DNA of 64,000 nucleotides from Sialis fuliginosa. Its lineage: Eukaryota > Arthropoda > Insecta > Megaloptera > Sialidae. This document shows positions 37,501 to 45,228 of this stretch, in pieces (position 1 is the stretch's first letter; the number at the start of each line of letters is the position of its first letter). The position numbers and the translations under genes are program-made. Location of the stretch: NCBI GenBank assembly GCA_961205875.1, contig OY540814.1, forward strand, positions 4,632,993-4,696,992. The letters run 5' to 3'. The notes beneath the pieces are model-generated. The model worked only from the letters and a program-made list of their open reading frames with translations, did no database searches and was not told the DNA's origin.

Positions 37501-40500
37501 TGTCAATTCGATTAACGACGTTTAGTTGTTAACTATTCAATCGTTAGTTCAATCGCAAAAGTTGCGATTAAAAAAATGTAGTTCATATAAACTGAATCTT
37601 TTTTATAGTAATTTTGAGACAGGTTTACTTAAGTTTTTGCTCATACAGATATAGGATAGTCGAAATCTGTTTAAAAATTCAATATTAATAACTAAAACTA
37701 AACTCGAAACAACTACAAAAAATACGACTGGAGCCGAGTACATCCAAGGCACGGCGAAATCTGACAAACGCAGTTTTGGCGGTCAAGTTTCGATTTCGAC
37801 CAAAAAACGGCCGAAACTAAAACATGACCGAAACACGTATTTTTAGCCGAAATCGAAATTAGAAATAGTTAGTGACCGACCGAAGGGTCAATATCTATTA
37901 TTGTCTACACTTTATCTACACCTTATGAAAATCGGGGGCCGGCTCTAGGTAAAATAAATATTTGTGACCTCCGTTAAAAAAAATTGTTTGAATTAGTCAA
38001 CTTCCTAGGGTCCCGAGGTAAAAAAGAGCCCCAAGCTGGAGAAGTTTATAATTTATAATAAAATATAAATTAAGTAAAAATTTTGTGTGGAGACCTTTTT
38101 TTTCTTTTCAAGCAGTTTTGTCGAATATCCTGTGTTTATTTTTGCTCTTCAGCCAATTAAACAACCAACCAAAACTGCTTGTAATGATATTTCATAATTT
38201 TTTTTTATAAATTTTTATATTTTTATTCAATAAGATATTAGTTTTTTAATTAATCGTGATTGTGATTACGATTGATCAATTGTAATCATAGGTGGCAACT
38301 ACTTTTTGCAACTAAAAATATCAATTGTTAGTCGTAACTAACGATTAATGTGAATTAGTTGTATTTGTTTAATCGTCAATCAAACTTAATTTTGCCCAAC
38401 ACTGCCCTGATTAGTACCCACAGAGCTAATTGTAGGACTGAGTAATGTTTTATTTGAGAAACATCGCTATTTTTAGAGGTAGCTAAAAATGAAAATATTT
38501 ATTTGTATGAAAACTAAAAATTTATTAAAAAATAAATAAATATATGTTAGCAACAATCATAATCAATTTCGATATTTTACCTTTATTAGAACTGGGATGT
38601 TTCTTTGTATTAATTAAATTTTTAATTGTGAAAATATGTCAAAAATCAATTTATTCAATGACTACTATGTTTTCATATAAATGATATAGTACAGGCAAAT
38701 TAGACGAAAAATCAACCTGAAAAGAACATAATTCTTAGATCTATTTTTTTTGTTTTAAATCACTTTGTTATATACAAGGTGGGGCATTTAAAGTGTTACA
38801 GTTAATTATCTCAGAACCATCGCATATTTGAAAAAAAAAATTCAACCAAAATATGTTTGTTGTAAGGGGTTAATCGAATAGTAATATTTATTTGCTATTT
38901 TAACGTGGCCTTTAAGGATATTTGAAGGTCAACATAATTTTTTTAAATAGGAACCTATAGTTTTTATTGAGTAATCTTATTCTACGTGAAAAAACACGAA
39001 TCATTCATTGAAAACTTTTTTTTTAAACAACCCAAGCTTTCCAAGGTATCTAACAAAATAATTTGAGATTTTGAATTTTCAAGAATTTTTTACTCAGAAA
39101 CCATAAACTTTAGAAAAAAAGTACAAGATACCAAAAATGTTTATTTTGGTCTAATGAAACTTGGAGAATTATTCTAGATTTTTTTTAACATTTCGTACTT
39201 TTTTTTGTTTTTGCTAAAATAAAATAAATAGAAAAAGTTTTTAAAAGTTTAAAATTTTTTAAAAATAATTACCCCCTTACAACCAAACATTTTTTGGTTG
39301 AAACATTTTTTTCAAATATGCGATGGTTCTGAGATAATCAACTGTAACACTTTAAATGCCCCACCCTGTATATACTTTAAGAATCCAATGAGTCCCGAGT
39401 TTTAAGGCTGTTGCGTATGTGCATATTGGAGGGGGAAAGGTTGCGCGCGGATAGCTTTTATATTGTTGATGATTTTCTTTAATAACACATTAAAGACTAT
39501 CTTAATTTTAAATATTATACACCTAATATCTATTTTAGGGTTCCGTAGAAAACTAGGAACCCTTCTAGTTTCGCTCTGTCCGTCCGTCCGTACGTTTATA
39601 AAAATTTTATACCGATTTAGATAAAATTTGGTATACGAACGTAGATTAATAACTCAAAAACAAAAATGATGAAATTTTGAAAATAAAATTATTTGACCCC
39701 CCCCTTCCAATAGACTGAAAAATAAATTCAATTTTTTTTTCACTTACCCCATTAAGTGGGGTGTCCTTAGATAGGTCTTCTAAAATGCAACAAATAATGT
39801 CAAATGACCTTTTGATTTTAACCCTTCAGTCATTGTTAGAGCGTCTCCACCCATCTAATTTCTAAACTCTTGATTCAAAAAATCTGAAAAAAATCTAGAA
39901 TGTAGCTTTTAATTAGTACTTTCACTGAAAATTATAACGAACACTGTTAAAAAATTATTTGTACCTCCCTCCCATAGACTGAAAAGCGTACTTACATTAT
40001 TTTCGTACATTTGATCGAACATGTCCATTTTACCCCACTTTTCCCTCCATAATTCTAATAATTTTACATAATGACAACATTATTTTACAAAATATACTCA
40101 CTAACATAAAGGCAACCTATAAAATAATCCGTTAAATCTTTATTTATAAAAACTTAAATATTCACGATTTTTTGTCATGGAGTTAGTTGTTTTGTCTTTT
40201 GAGTTATATCATTTTGTATATAAAAAACTATTTAAAGATACCATCTGCTACAATTTTCATAAAAAAGTTTTTATTTGAAAACCCTTAGTTTTTGAATAAT
40301 ATTAACAAATATACTGAGATACACAATTTATAAAGCTCAAAAACTCTCTTTAGTAATGAATAATTCAGATAACCTCTGATTGTTATAACCAAAATATTTT
40401 TTTATGGGTGCAACAGTATCACCTAAACATGTCCCCATATGAACAAAAATAAATATAACCCACTAGAAAGAGCTAACAATTTTTTAAGGCATTGGCAATA

Positions 40501-42905
40501 CGCGGCCGTTCAAAGCTGTTTATGGAGGGGTTCTCCTCCTTCATAATTAAAAAAAATAGAATGGTTACATTCTATGAGACATATATTATCCGATTTTCAT
40601 AAAATTTGTTTGTAGAACACGATAAGCCGGTAAGTGACCAAAATCATCGCTTATTCCCCAGTCCCGACTAGGGACTCTTCGGTTTCTTAAAGATAAAGTA
40701 TTTCTGAAGCCATTTCAGGAGGTATTTCTCATCTTTCCATTTTTTCCTTAATAAAACCTAATTTTAATGCACACGTGTCAATTTTATGTAAATAAATATT
40801 TACCGTTGCAAAATAATTAATTTTACCTTACTATTTATTTTTTTTGTCATTTTATAACCCCCAGTCCTCTTCCCAACATTAATTTTGACCTCATTAATTA
40901 CTTAATGTTCGTTATAAACTATTTAGTACAGGGACATTATTATTTTCATACATTTGATCTAACATATCCTTTTTACCCCACTTTCCCCTAAACGCAACAA
41001 CTTCTGACCTCGGGACTCATTGAATTCTTTAATGAGAAATACTATTGGATACATTTCCGAAATAAAATTTAATCTAATAATTATGTTTTAGTTAAATGCA
41101 AATTTGCCTGTACTAATAGTTGTATATAATAATAATAATAATACATAACATAATAATATACTGTACTTCATGTAAACAAAACACTACATGATTAAGATTT
41201 TTGAGTCTGAGTTATTTCTTAGGTTTGTATAAAATGTTAATAGCTAAGAACATACTATGAAAAATTATCTAACTACTGGTGAAAACCACATTAAAATCGG
41301 TTCAGTAGTTTTTGAGGTTATTGGGAACATCTATTTTGCTCAATGTATGAAATAAGCAAAACATTCCGTGCCCAATTCACACAATTGGCAGATAATTTGC
41401 TTCATTTATGAAAAAAGCAATTTTTTGCCGATTCCATGTAATAAGCAATTTCACGGATTCGGCGTAACATATATATAGATGAATGATTTTTAAATTGTAT
41501 GCGTAATAGTAATTTACATTATGATTCAAAGTGCTAATGAGTTTGTATTGGTATAATTGAAGGTGGCAGTGGGCGGAAGACATCTAGTCCGACTCCAGAC
41601 GAAGTGATTTCAAGTGTAGTAGCAGATAGTTTACCGGCCGAAGAAATGAGACGAATGCGTGAAATGGGCGTGGAATTAAAACATTATGTGCGTCGTTATA
41701 AGTGGGAAGAACGTGGACGCGAGCCGCTCCCTGCACGCATAATGACACTAACAGAAAGTCGTGATATGTATCCTGACGTTCCGCACTCGTGGTTGTGTGA
41801 AGGCCGTTTGCTGAGGTTGATGGATCCTGTGTGCGTGAAGAACTACAGGCCGTTCCAGGAACAGTGGAGAAGAGGTCAACCAGTGCTCGTGTCCGGTGTC
41901 GATTCAGCGTTGGAAATGAAACTGTGGCAACCTGAATCATTTGGACATGATTTTGGCAATGATAAAGCAGACCTCATCAATTGCTCTACAGGTAACTTAG
42001 TGCCAAATCAATTTATGCGACGGTTTTGGGAGGGTTTTGCTAAACCAGAAAATAGGTTACGCGATGAGCACGGTCAGCCAATGTTACTTAAACTTAAAGA
42101 TTGGCCTCCAGGTGAAGATTTTGCAGAACTGTTACCGGCACGGTACGCTGATCTGATGCGTGCTCTGCCGCTAGGTGAATACACTCGGCGTACCGGTCGG
42201 CTCAATCTAGCGGGTCGCTTGCCTGAGTTCTTTGTGCGGCCTGATTTAGGACCTAAGATGTACACTGCGTACGGATCGGCTCTGACGCCTGCCAAAGGAA
42301 CTACGAATCTACATTTAGACGTGTCGGACGCCGTGAATGTGATGGTTTATGTTGGTGTGTGTGACGGTACTGTTGACGCAGCGTTGCGTGCGATAGATGA
42401 GGCGGGTTGTGATGCCGTGACTAGAAGACGTGTGCGTGAGTCTGACGCGTTGCCGGGTGCCTTATGGCACATATACCACGCCCGCGATGCAGATAAGATT
42501 CGCGATCTGCTCAACAAAGCTGCCATCGAGCGTGGTGCGCGTCTTGAACCTCACCACGATCCGATACACGACCAGTCGTGTTATCTTGATAGCCCTCTTC
42601 GAGAGAGACTGAGACGTGAGTACGGTGTTGAGGGTTATGCGATTGTGCAGTGTTTTGGTGATGCAGTGTTTGTACCGGCAGGTGCTCCCCACCAAGTACG
42701 TAATCTCCATGATTGTATTAAGGTTGCTGAAGACTTTGTGTCGCCCGAGAATGTGTCGCATTGCTTCCACCTTACGCAGGAGTTCCGTACACTTTCTGAT
42801 ACGCATACTAATCACGAGGACAAGTTGCAGATTAAGAATATTATTTACCATGCTGTTAAAGACTCTTTATCGGTGCTCGCAGCCAATTCGGAATCTACTA
42901 CGTGA
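15333..42905 (+). CDS. Kdm3: KDM3-type JmjC lysine demethylase, whole gene (nine exons)
   Basis: The joined exons 15333-15793, 17084-17261, 22096-22719, 28163-28427, 28510-29420, 33368-33518, 34127-34257, 34423-34855 and 41563-42905 keep one frame for 4497 nt, giving about 1498 residues. All introns are GT-AG. Family knowledge: KDM3/JHDM2 proteins are nuclear Fe(II)/2-oxoglutarate oxygenases that remove mono- and dimethyl from histone H3 lysine 9. Seen here are a C2HC4-type zinc finger (C880, C883, H891, C894, C897, C902, C905), an LRELL motif at 1036-1040, and a JmjC domain with the iron ligands H1302, D1304 and H1428. The N-terminal half is low-complexity, rich in Ser, His, Gln, Pro and Lys. 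The start is uncertain: 15333 is the first in-frame ATG, but the frame could also enter from an upstream exon through an acceptor at 15294 or 15298. Exons are much richer in GC than the introns, which are crowded with transposons. Confidence 0.93.
15794..17083 (+). other. Kdm3 intron 1
   Basis: GT-AG intron of 1.29 kb. Apart from one hAT MITE (16442-16772) it shows no recognisable feature. Confidence 0.8.
16442..16772. mobile_element. hAT MITE with exact 8-bp target duplication
   Basis: The ends CAGTGGCGTAGATAG and CTATCTACGTCACTG are inverted. TACAAAAT flanks both sides (16434-16441 and 16773-16780). The interior contains an inverted pair around TTGAATTGAATAACC and GGTTATTCAATTG. The right subterminal region has a run of C. 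No coding capacity. Confidence 0.9.
17084..17261 (+). CDS. Kdm3: Kdm3 exon 2, charged coiled-coil-like segment
   Basis: It encodes residues 154-213. The sequence is dominated by Arg, Glu and Gln ([16 protein letters not shown], then [19 protein letters not shown]) and probably forms a charged helix. Acceptor TTTTTACAG at 17083, donor AATCAAAAG|GTAAC at 17261. Phase 2 in, phase 0 out, matching its neighbours. Confidence 0.9.
17695..18520 (+). mobile_element. PIF/Harbinger element with perfect 44-bp termini and transposase remnant
   Basis: The first and last 44 bases are exact inverted repeats starting AGCTACGGTTTCCTAGG. The 3-bp TTA flanks both sides (17692-17694, 18521-18523), the usual Harbinger target. 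Inside, 17848-17937 encodes [20 protein letters not shown] and then hits a stop. Further on (about 17975-18103) another frame reads [19 protein letters not shown] followed by a GT donor-like site. Both resemble the N-terminal part of Harbinger nucleases. The catalytic core is absent, so this is an internally deleted derivative. Identical termini suggest a young insertion. It lies in Kdm3 intron 2. Confidence 0.88.
18524..18944. other. Intron DNA without recognisable features
   Basis: Part of Kdm3 intron 2. Nothing bounded could be seen here. Confidence 0.4.
18945..19149. mobile_element. Palindromic MITE, 205 bp
   Basis: CAGTGAGTCGATCGTAGTAT at the left edge is mirrored at the right edge. The complementarity runs inward for about 85 bp per arm (shared TATTCTAAATAA and TTAAAAACGTGAT words). 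No coding region. The superfamily is not determined. Located in Kdm3 intron 2. Confidence 0.8.
19539..20485 (-). pseudogene. Penelope-like element fragment: RT C-terminus plus GIY-YIG domain
   Basis: Read on the minus strand from 20485, the sequence gives [18 protein letters not shown], then [16 protein letters not shown] and [14 protein letters not shown], all typical of the thumb side of Penelope-like reverse transcriptases. The last part (from about 19890 down to 19539) gives [20 protein letters not shown], a GIY-YIG endonuclease module, and continues with [15 protein letters not shown]. Most of the reverse transcriptase is absent, so this is a 5'-truncated relic. It lies in Kdm3 intron 2, antisense to the gene. 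The family assignment is firm; the exact clade is not. Confidence 0.85.
20555..21486. mobile_element. DNA transposon derivative with GCTAGGAAACCATC termini
   Basis: ATACGCTAGGAAACCATC at 20555-20572 is exactly mirrored at 21469-21486. Subterminal blocks (GCGCCGCCCAGTGGCG near 20580 and TCACTAGGTGGCGACG near 21440) are also inverted. The flanks suggest a short TA-containing target, but its length is unclear. The interior is AT-rich and non-coding. It sits next to the Penelope relic in Kdm3 intron 2. Confidence 0.78.
21488..22095. other. End of Kdm3 intron 2
   Basis: AT-rich, with simple GAATGAATGAATGAAT repeats near 21956 and a pyrimidine-rich acceptor (ATATTTCAG) before exon 3. No other feature. 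Confidence 0.5.
22096..22719 (+). CDS. Kdm3: Kdm3 exon 3, low-complexity Pro/His/Gln region
   Basis: It encodes residues 214-421 and is phase 0 at both ends. The sequence is rich in Pro, His and Ser, with a Gln tract from nine CAG and one CAA codon (22543-22572) followed by HQHH. No folded domain is apparent. Such linkers are usual between the conserved blocks of insect KDM3 proteins. Donor CAACAG|GTTAG. Confidence 0.9.
22543..22572 (+). repeat. CAG trinucleotide repeat coding Gln10
   Basis: Nine CAG codons and one CAA encode ten Gln in Kdm3 exon 3. It is likely to vary in length between individuals. Confidence 0.95.
22801..22913. mobile_element. Small hAT MITE, exact 8-bp target duplication
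   Basis: The 113-bp body begins CACTGATCTCCAAAC and ends TTGAAGGTCACTG. It is flanked on both sides by CTTTAGAG (22793-22800, 22914-22921). It lies in Kdm3 intron 3. Confidence 0.85.
22993..23024. repeat. 14-bp perfect hairpin
   Basis: GCTCTATACAAATC is followed by a TCAT loop and its exact complement. Intronic. No function can be assigned. Confidence 0.8.
23430..23953 (-). pseudogene. Harbinger transposase N-terminal relic
   Basis: From 23953 downwards the minus strand reads [38 protein letters not shown] and [20 protein letters not shown]. It then shifts frame near 23660 and continues [20 protein letters not shown] and [16 protein letters not shown]. This is the conserved N-terminal region of PIF/Harbinger nucleases (DDE_Tnp_4 type). 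After about 23545 similarity ends and the DDE catalytic residues are missing, so the copy is dead. Confidence 0.88.
23991..24548. mobile_element. Nested hAT-like MITE with CAGGGGTC termini
   Basis: CAGGGGTCAAAAC at the left and GTTTCGACCCCTG at the right are inverted. GTGCTT flanks both sides (23985-23990, 24549-24554). The subterminal regions carry repeated GTCAGTAAAATCAGTA units in inverted orientation. The termini look like hAT, but the visible duplication is 6 bp, so the superfamily is tentative. Confidence 0.75.
24616..24740 (+). repeat. 3' end of an RTE-like retroposon repeat
   Basis: A short CA-dinucleotide run is followed by GCCAAATTTCATTGAGATTG, GGTTCAGCAGTTAAGC, AACAGACAGACAGTTAC and a TTATAATATTAATATGGAT tail. 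This combination is a widespread insect LINE or SINE 3'-end type. No coding part is present. Confidence 0.55.
25019..26890 (+). mobile_element. 1.87-kb non-autonomous element, copy 1
   Basis: It aligns over its full length with 38688-41115 once a nested MITE in that copy is removed. The ends are short inverted repeats, TAGTACAGG and CCTGTACTA, and both copies have TA-rich flanks. An internal hairpin, AGGGTTCCGTAGAAAACTAG followed by GAACCCT, sits at 25266, followed by a CCGTCCGTCCG run. Shared words include TTGGAGGGGGAAAGGTTGCG and AATACGCGGCCGTTC. There is no credible reading frame. Kdm3 intron 3. Confidence 0.8.
26891..27586. other. Intron DNA without recognisable features
   Basis: AT-rich part of Kdm3 intron 3. 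No bounded element or exon was found. Confidence 0.4.
27587..27896. mobile_element. 310-bp near-perfect palindrome in Kdm3 intron 3
   Basis: The arm from CTGGGGAAAAATTCGC at 27587 to about 27730 is almost exactly complementary to 27750-27896. Shared words include ACCTTCATTTTGTCTTTAT and CCCAACAATCCCATGCGAGC. Only a few mismatches and a short loop interrupt it. Transcription of Kdm3 would give a long hairpin RNA. It is most likely a foldback-type MITE, but no target duplication was recognised. Confidence 0.85.
28163..28427 (+). CDS. Kdm3: Kdm3 exon 4
   Basis: It encodes residues 422-509 plus the first base of codon 510. Begins [20 protein letters not shown] and ends with [18 protein letters not shown] followed by PVDLKP. 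KKRR is a possible nuclear localisation signal. Acceptor GTGAACAG at 28162, donor CCTG|GTAAC. Confidence 0.9.
28510..29420 (+). CDS. Kdm3: Kdm3 exon 5, basic linker and first Cys pair
   Basis: It encodes residues 510-813. A Pro/Ala/Thr-rich start leads to alternating Lys-Thr-Glu ([12 protein letters not shown]). A strongly basic patch ([16 protein letters not shown]), an Asp/Ser-rich repeat ([17 protein letters not shown]) and a second basic block ([17 protein letters not shown]) follow. The conserved KDM3 region starts near residue 759 with [16 protein letters not shown]. Intron 4 before it is only 82 bases. The donor ACAGAA|GTAAGT matches the consensus. Confidence 0.93.
29612..29826. mobile_element. 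Harbinger-like MITE, TAA target duplication
   Basis: The inverted ends are GCGCCGATCCACACTA and TAGTCTGGATCGACCC. TAA flanks both sides (29609-29611 and 29827-29829). The body is GC-rich relative to the intron, with inverted CCGGTCCCGGTT-like and GACCGGACCGAGAC words. Kdm3 intron 5. Confidence 0.8.
30183..30480. mobile_element. MITE with ~45-bp inverted termini
   Basis: Positions 30183-30228 (TGCCTGGTATTGTAAAGAAA, then TTTGCTCGGGAGCTAATGC) are mirrored at 30436-30480. The interior is AT-rich. No target duplication could be fixed. Kdm3 intron 5. Confidence 0.75.
30574..30819. mobile_element. hAT MITE with TGTACAGT target duplication
   Basis: The ends are TAGAGTTGCC and GGCAACCCTA. TGTACAGT flanks both sides exactly (30566-30573 and 30820-30827). 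The 246-bp interior is non-coding. Kdm3 intron 5. Confidence 0.85.
30828..31707. other. Intron DNA without recognisable features
   Basis: Part of Kdm3 intron 5. No exon or bounded repeat was found. Confidence 0.4.
31712..32904. mobile_element. 1.19-kb palindromic element with piggyBac-type TTAA ends
   Basis: The element is a long inverted repeat. The left half from CCCTTTAACGCCCAACTTG is mirrored to AAGTTGGGCGTTAAAGGG at the right end, each arm about 500-650 bases, meeting near 32400. It is flanked by TTAA on both sides (31708-31711, 32905-32908). TTAA plus CCC termini point to mobilisation by a piggyBac-type transposase. There is no reading frame of its own. Kdm3 intron 5. Confidence 0.87.
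32909..33367. other. End of Kdm3 intron 5
   Basis: AT-rich, with a T-rich tract before the acceptor ATTTTTAG. Nothing else is seen. Confidence 0.45.
33368..33518 (+). CDS. Kdm3: Kdm3 exon 6
   Basis: It encodes residues 814-863 plus one base of codon 864 and reads [20 protein letters not shown], then [20 protein letters not shown]. This is the segment between the first Cys pair and the main zinc finger in KDM3 proteins. Donor TGATG|GTAAGC. Confidence 0.93.
33519..34126. other. Kdm3 intron 6
   Basis: 608 bases. Only a short inverted pair is seen, GTTGGCAGATGTTGATCTGC near 34040, with a complementary GCCAACTATG side. Confidence 0.6.
34127..34257 (+). CDS. Kdm3: Kdm3 exon 7, C2HC4-type zinc finger
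   Basis: It encodes residues 864-907. The spacing [19 protein letters not shown] gives C880, C883, H891, C894, C897, C902 and C905, the characteristic KDM3 zinc finger that in the family precedes the JmjC domain and is needed for activity. Acceptor TTTTTCAG, donor TATAAG|GTAGG. Confidence 0.95.
34423..34855 (+). CDS. Kdm3: Kdm3 exon 8, post-finger region with LXXLL
   Basis: It encodes residues 908-1051 plus one base. Starts [20 protein letters not shown] and continues through a Trp/Cys-containing conserved stretch ([20 protein letters not shown]). It ends with [13 protein letters not shown], where LRELL (1036-1040) fits the nuclear-receptor-box LXXLL pattern known from JHDM2A. Donor ACTACAG|GTAAAA. 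Confidence 0.93.
35044..37198. mobile_element. 2.2-kb foldback element with GC-rich ends
   Basis: ACTAACTGGACCCGCGCGGC at the left is mirrored by CCGCGCGGGCCCAGCTAGT at the right. The inverted similarity continues inward for over 150 bp. Further inside, 35330-35620 and 36631-36895 are inverted copies of each other and match 2661-2995. Two tandem blocks with CATGGGACTTTCTTATACGT occur at 35797 and 35849. No transposase frame. The superfamily is unknown. Confidence 0.78.
36196..36215 (+). repeat. Interstitial TTAGG array, four units
   Basis: Four tandem TTAGG units sit inside the foldback element. TTAGG is the ancestral arthropod telomere repeat, which supports an insect or other arthropod origin. 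Chance occurrence of a short array is also possible. Confidence 0.8.
37231..37271. repeat. 41-nt perfect palindrome
   Basis: GTCAATTTATATGTCACATA, one spacer base, then its exact reverse complement. It lies in the gap between the foldback element and the hAT element, in Kdm3 intron 8. Confidence 0.9.
37393..38404. mobile_element. Non-autonomous hAT element, 1.0 kb
   Basis: The termini are CAGTGTTGGGC and GCCCAACACTG. The flanks CCCTGTCT and CCCTGATT agree in 6 of 8 positions and look like a decayed 8-bp duplication. Subterminal regions carry many copies of AATCG-type words in both orientations (TTAATCGTG, CGATTAAA), typical of hAT transposase-binding clusters. The interior GACCGAAAC repeats near 37780-37880 are also short tandem motifs. 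No transposase. Confidence 0.8.
38688..41115 (+). mobile_element. 1.85-kb non-autonomous element, copy 2 with nested MITE
   Basis: The same ends (AGTACAGGCAAATT and AATTTGCCTGTACT) and body as 25019-26890. A Tc1-like MITE interrupts it near 38775-39368 at a TATA run. The two copies differ by scattered substitutions and small indels, so they are separate old insertions rather than an assembly duplicate. Confidence 0.82.
38775..39368. mobile_element. Tc1/mariner-like MITE, nested, TA-flanked
   Basis: CAAGGTGGGGCATTTAAAG at the left and CTTTAAATGCCCCACCCTG at the right are inverted, with about 80-120 bp of mirrored sequence (shared TCTCAGAACCATCGCATATT). TA repeats flank both ends. The homologous position in copy 1 of the host repeat lacks it, giving a natural empty site. 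Confidence 0.87.
41563..42905 (+). CDS. Kdm3: Kdm3 exon 9, complete JmjC domain and C-terminus
   Basis: It encodes residues 1052-1498 and the TGA stop. The JmjC fold (about 1230-1455) contains [18 protein letters not shown], with H1302 and D1304 as Fe(II) ligands, and [20 protein letters not shown], with H1428 as the third. Both blocks are close to vertebrate KDM3A/B wording, so catalytic activity is expected. The preceding part (from [19 protein letters not shown]) is the conserved KDM3 pre-JmjC region. The exon is far richer in GC than its intron. Acceptor TAATTGAAG at 41562 is poor in pyrimidines but is fixed by the phase and by conserved sequence. Confidence 0.95.
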
Positions 42906-43290
42906 CCCACTTTTTAATTTTGTACAGAAATCCTTCATAGCTTCATCACTTAAGCAACTTTATGTATTTTGTCTTTCACAGAGGCAATATAGTTTTTTTG
43001 TACTGTGTATATGTAAGAATATTATAAATTTAAATAATGAATACTTGCGTTTTCTATTTGAACTATCCTCTCCTACAATTTAAGAAAGTTTGAATATTTT
43101 ATGTAATATATTGTTTGAAATTAAGAATGTTATAAGTAGTTTCACATTTCTTTAAATTGTATCATTTTCAAGAAACCATGTGCAATATAAAGAAAATATT
43201 GTTGAGTAAAATGTTAAAAGTCAAAGTGCTTGTAGACTTAAAATAATAAGAATAAATAAAGAAGTTAATAATAAAAGTTATTGATTCAGT
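42906..43290 (+). other. Kdm3 3' UTR and polyadenylation region
   Basis: AT-rich untranslated region. Overlapping AATAAATAAA at 43251-43260 gives two polyadenylation signals, and T/G-containing sequence follows. The cleavage point is inferred to lie near 43275-43290. Confidence 0.65.
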
Positions 43291-43840
43291 ATTGTATTTT
43301 GTAATATTATAATAATTATGTATGAGTTATTTAAATTCTTAGCAGCGGTACATACAGGATTTGGTAATTATATACATGAATTTTCTTGAAAAAGGAAAAC
43401 TAATTTCAAAACATTTAAAAAAAAAACTTTGATTTTCTATTAAAAAGTTACTCGTAACGATTTATGCTTGGTATTATAATGAATTTGGTCAAAACCAAAA
43501 CCAAACCAAACGCTATCTCTAAGATATTCAATAAATATGACATTTTATTGACAGCTGTATAATATTTACGAAAATTTAGCGCATTCTTTATTAATACCAA
43601 TCATTAACGAAATAAAAATTTAAAAAAAAAAAAAAAAACCCAGAAATATTTAAATAATATAGGTATTTAATAAATATTTTTAATAATATCAGTTACACAA
43701 CAAAATTGTGCAACTACAAATTCACCTACTTTCAAGGAGACAACAATTTAGAAAATATATTATTTTAAGTTTTAAAACATTTTTTTAAGGTAATATGGTT
43801 GAAATAGTATGTCTGGTTCGTGGCAAATAAAGCCAAAACG
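43291..43840. other. Intergenic AT-rich DNA
   Basis: Contains an A-run near 43622 and nothing else recognisable. Confidence 0.4.
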
Positions 43841-44808
43841 CTGCACTTTTTGATTGAGGTATGCCACTTTCAGTGGTCATATATAAGGTCAAAAGAAACA
43901 TTTTCAGATAGGGAGCCACTTTAAAATCCGTGTAGAACACCATTATATCGGCTATTAAAGATGGCCCTCGCGGTTTTTATTAAATTAGCTGTATCTCAGC
44001 TCCTAATCATCTGATTTCAATTTTCTTTTGTTTATTTTAAAGTTCTTATTAAAAAAAATAGTTTTTATCATTATTCATTTTTCTCTAAATCTTAAGGGTT
44101 CCCGACAATTTCACTTTTCTTACAAACTTAATTTAATTGCAATAAATAATGTTTTTTCAACAATATTGACTTTATAAAGATTGTAGAGAATTAAATTCTC
44201 TATAAAATTGTTACTAACCATTTTATCGAGAAATGCAAAATACGCGTTCAAATCGACAAAAACACAAAATCCAAGATGGCGGTCACTTCCGGTAACTAAT
44301 TTATGGGCAAGAATGTGATTTCATCATCTACTCCGCCGGGGACACACAACTGCGTCAAAAGTTTCGACTAGGCAGTTTGTTTGTATCTTACATCGAATTT
44401 GATTTAAAATGATCGGGCTATATCTTGTTATCAATGGAAAGCAGAATAAAATGTCTTTCTTTTTTATATGAAGTAAAAAAATGATATTGGGCACAATAAA
44501 AAAGTTATATATAACAATTAAGTTTGTAAGAAAAGTAAAATTGTCGGGAACCCTTAAGATTTAGAGAAAAATGAATAATGATAAAAACTATTTTTTTTAA
44601 TAAGAACTTTAAAATAAACAAAAGAAAATTGAAATCAGATGATTAGGAGCTGAGATACAGCCAATTTAATAAAAACCGCGAGGGCCATCTTTAATAGCCG
44701 ATATAATGGTGTTCTACACGGATTTTAAAGTGGCTCCCTATCTGAAAATTGTTCTTTTGACCTTATCTATGAGCACAAAAAGTGTCATACCCCAATCAAA
44801 AAGTGCAG
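43841..44808. mobile_element. 968-bp foldback element downstream of Kdm3
   Basis: CTGCACTTTTTGATTGAGG at the left is mirrored at the right as CCCAATCAAAAAGTGCAG. The arms are about 380-450 bp and include matched words such as GATGGCCCTCGCGGTTTTTA and GATATAATGGTGTTCTACAC. The centre (near 44280) carries AAGATGGCGGTCACTTCCGG. No transposase and no clear target duplication. Confidence 0.82.
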
Positions 44809-45228
44809 GGTTTTTTTTTACGTACCAGACGTACTAAAAGTGAAAATAATTTGTATATAAAAAGTTTTTATACATTATATATGGGTAAATGGACTTCATA
44901 TTCAGTTTTAAAACAAAAATATGATATATGATCTTTCCTCAAGAACAGAAGATACACACATTTCAAAACAAAACATTTTTGATAAAAAAAGTTACATCTC
45001 AAAAATTATCAATTTTGTATTAGAGATATTAAAAAAATTCTTATTTTCATGTTTTTCTTTTAAGTTTTCCAAAAGAGCTCTAGTTTTTTCATTATGGTTC
45101 TTATGAAAAATCGCTTTCAGTAGACTTTTAAATTGATAAATGTTGTGCTTTTAAAGGTCCTTATTAAAATTTTCCATGGGTACAAGGCTCTAAATAGTAA
45201 TACCTTAGTTTGAGTCATTTAGTCCAGG
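44809..45228. other. Intergenic AT-rich DNA
   Basis: No exon, RNA gene or bounded element was recognised. Confidence 0.4.

Larger units (their letters stand above)
34856..41562 (+). other. Kdm3 intron 8, repeat-filled
   Basis: The 6.7-kb intron is almost wholly made of a 2.2-kb foldback (35044-37198), a hAT element (37393-38404) and the second copy of the 1.85-kb repeat (38688-41115) with its nested MITE. The tail 41116-41562 has a TAA-type microsatellite near 41130 and short-repeat text (AATCGGTTCAGTAGTTTTTG) near 41296. Confidence 0.8.

Noticed and set aside
42462-42851. Antisense frame within the JmjC exon
   Set aside because: The sense strand carries conserved catalytic residues. The antisense frame has no recognisable features.
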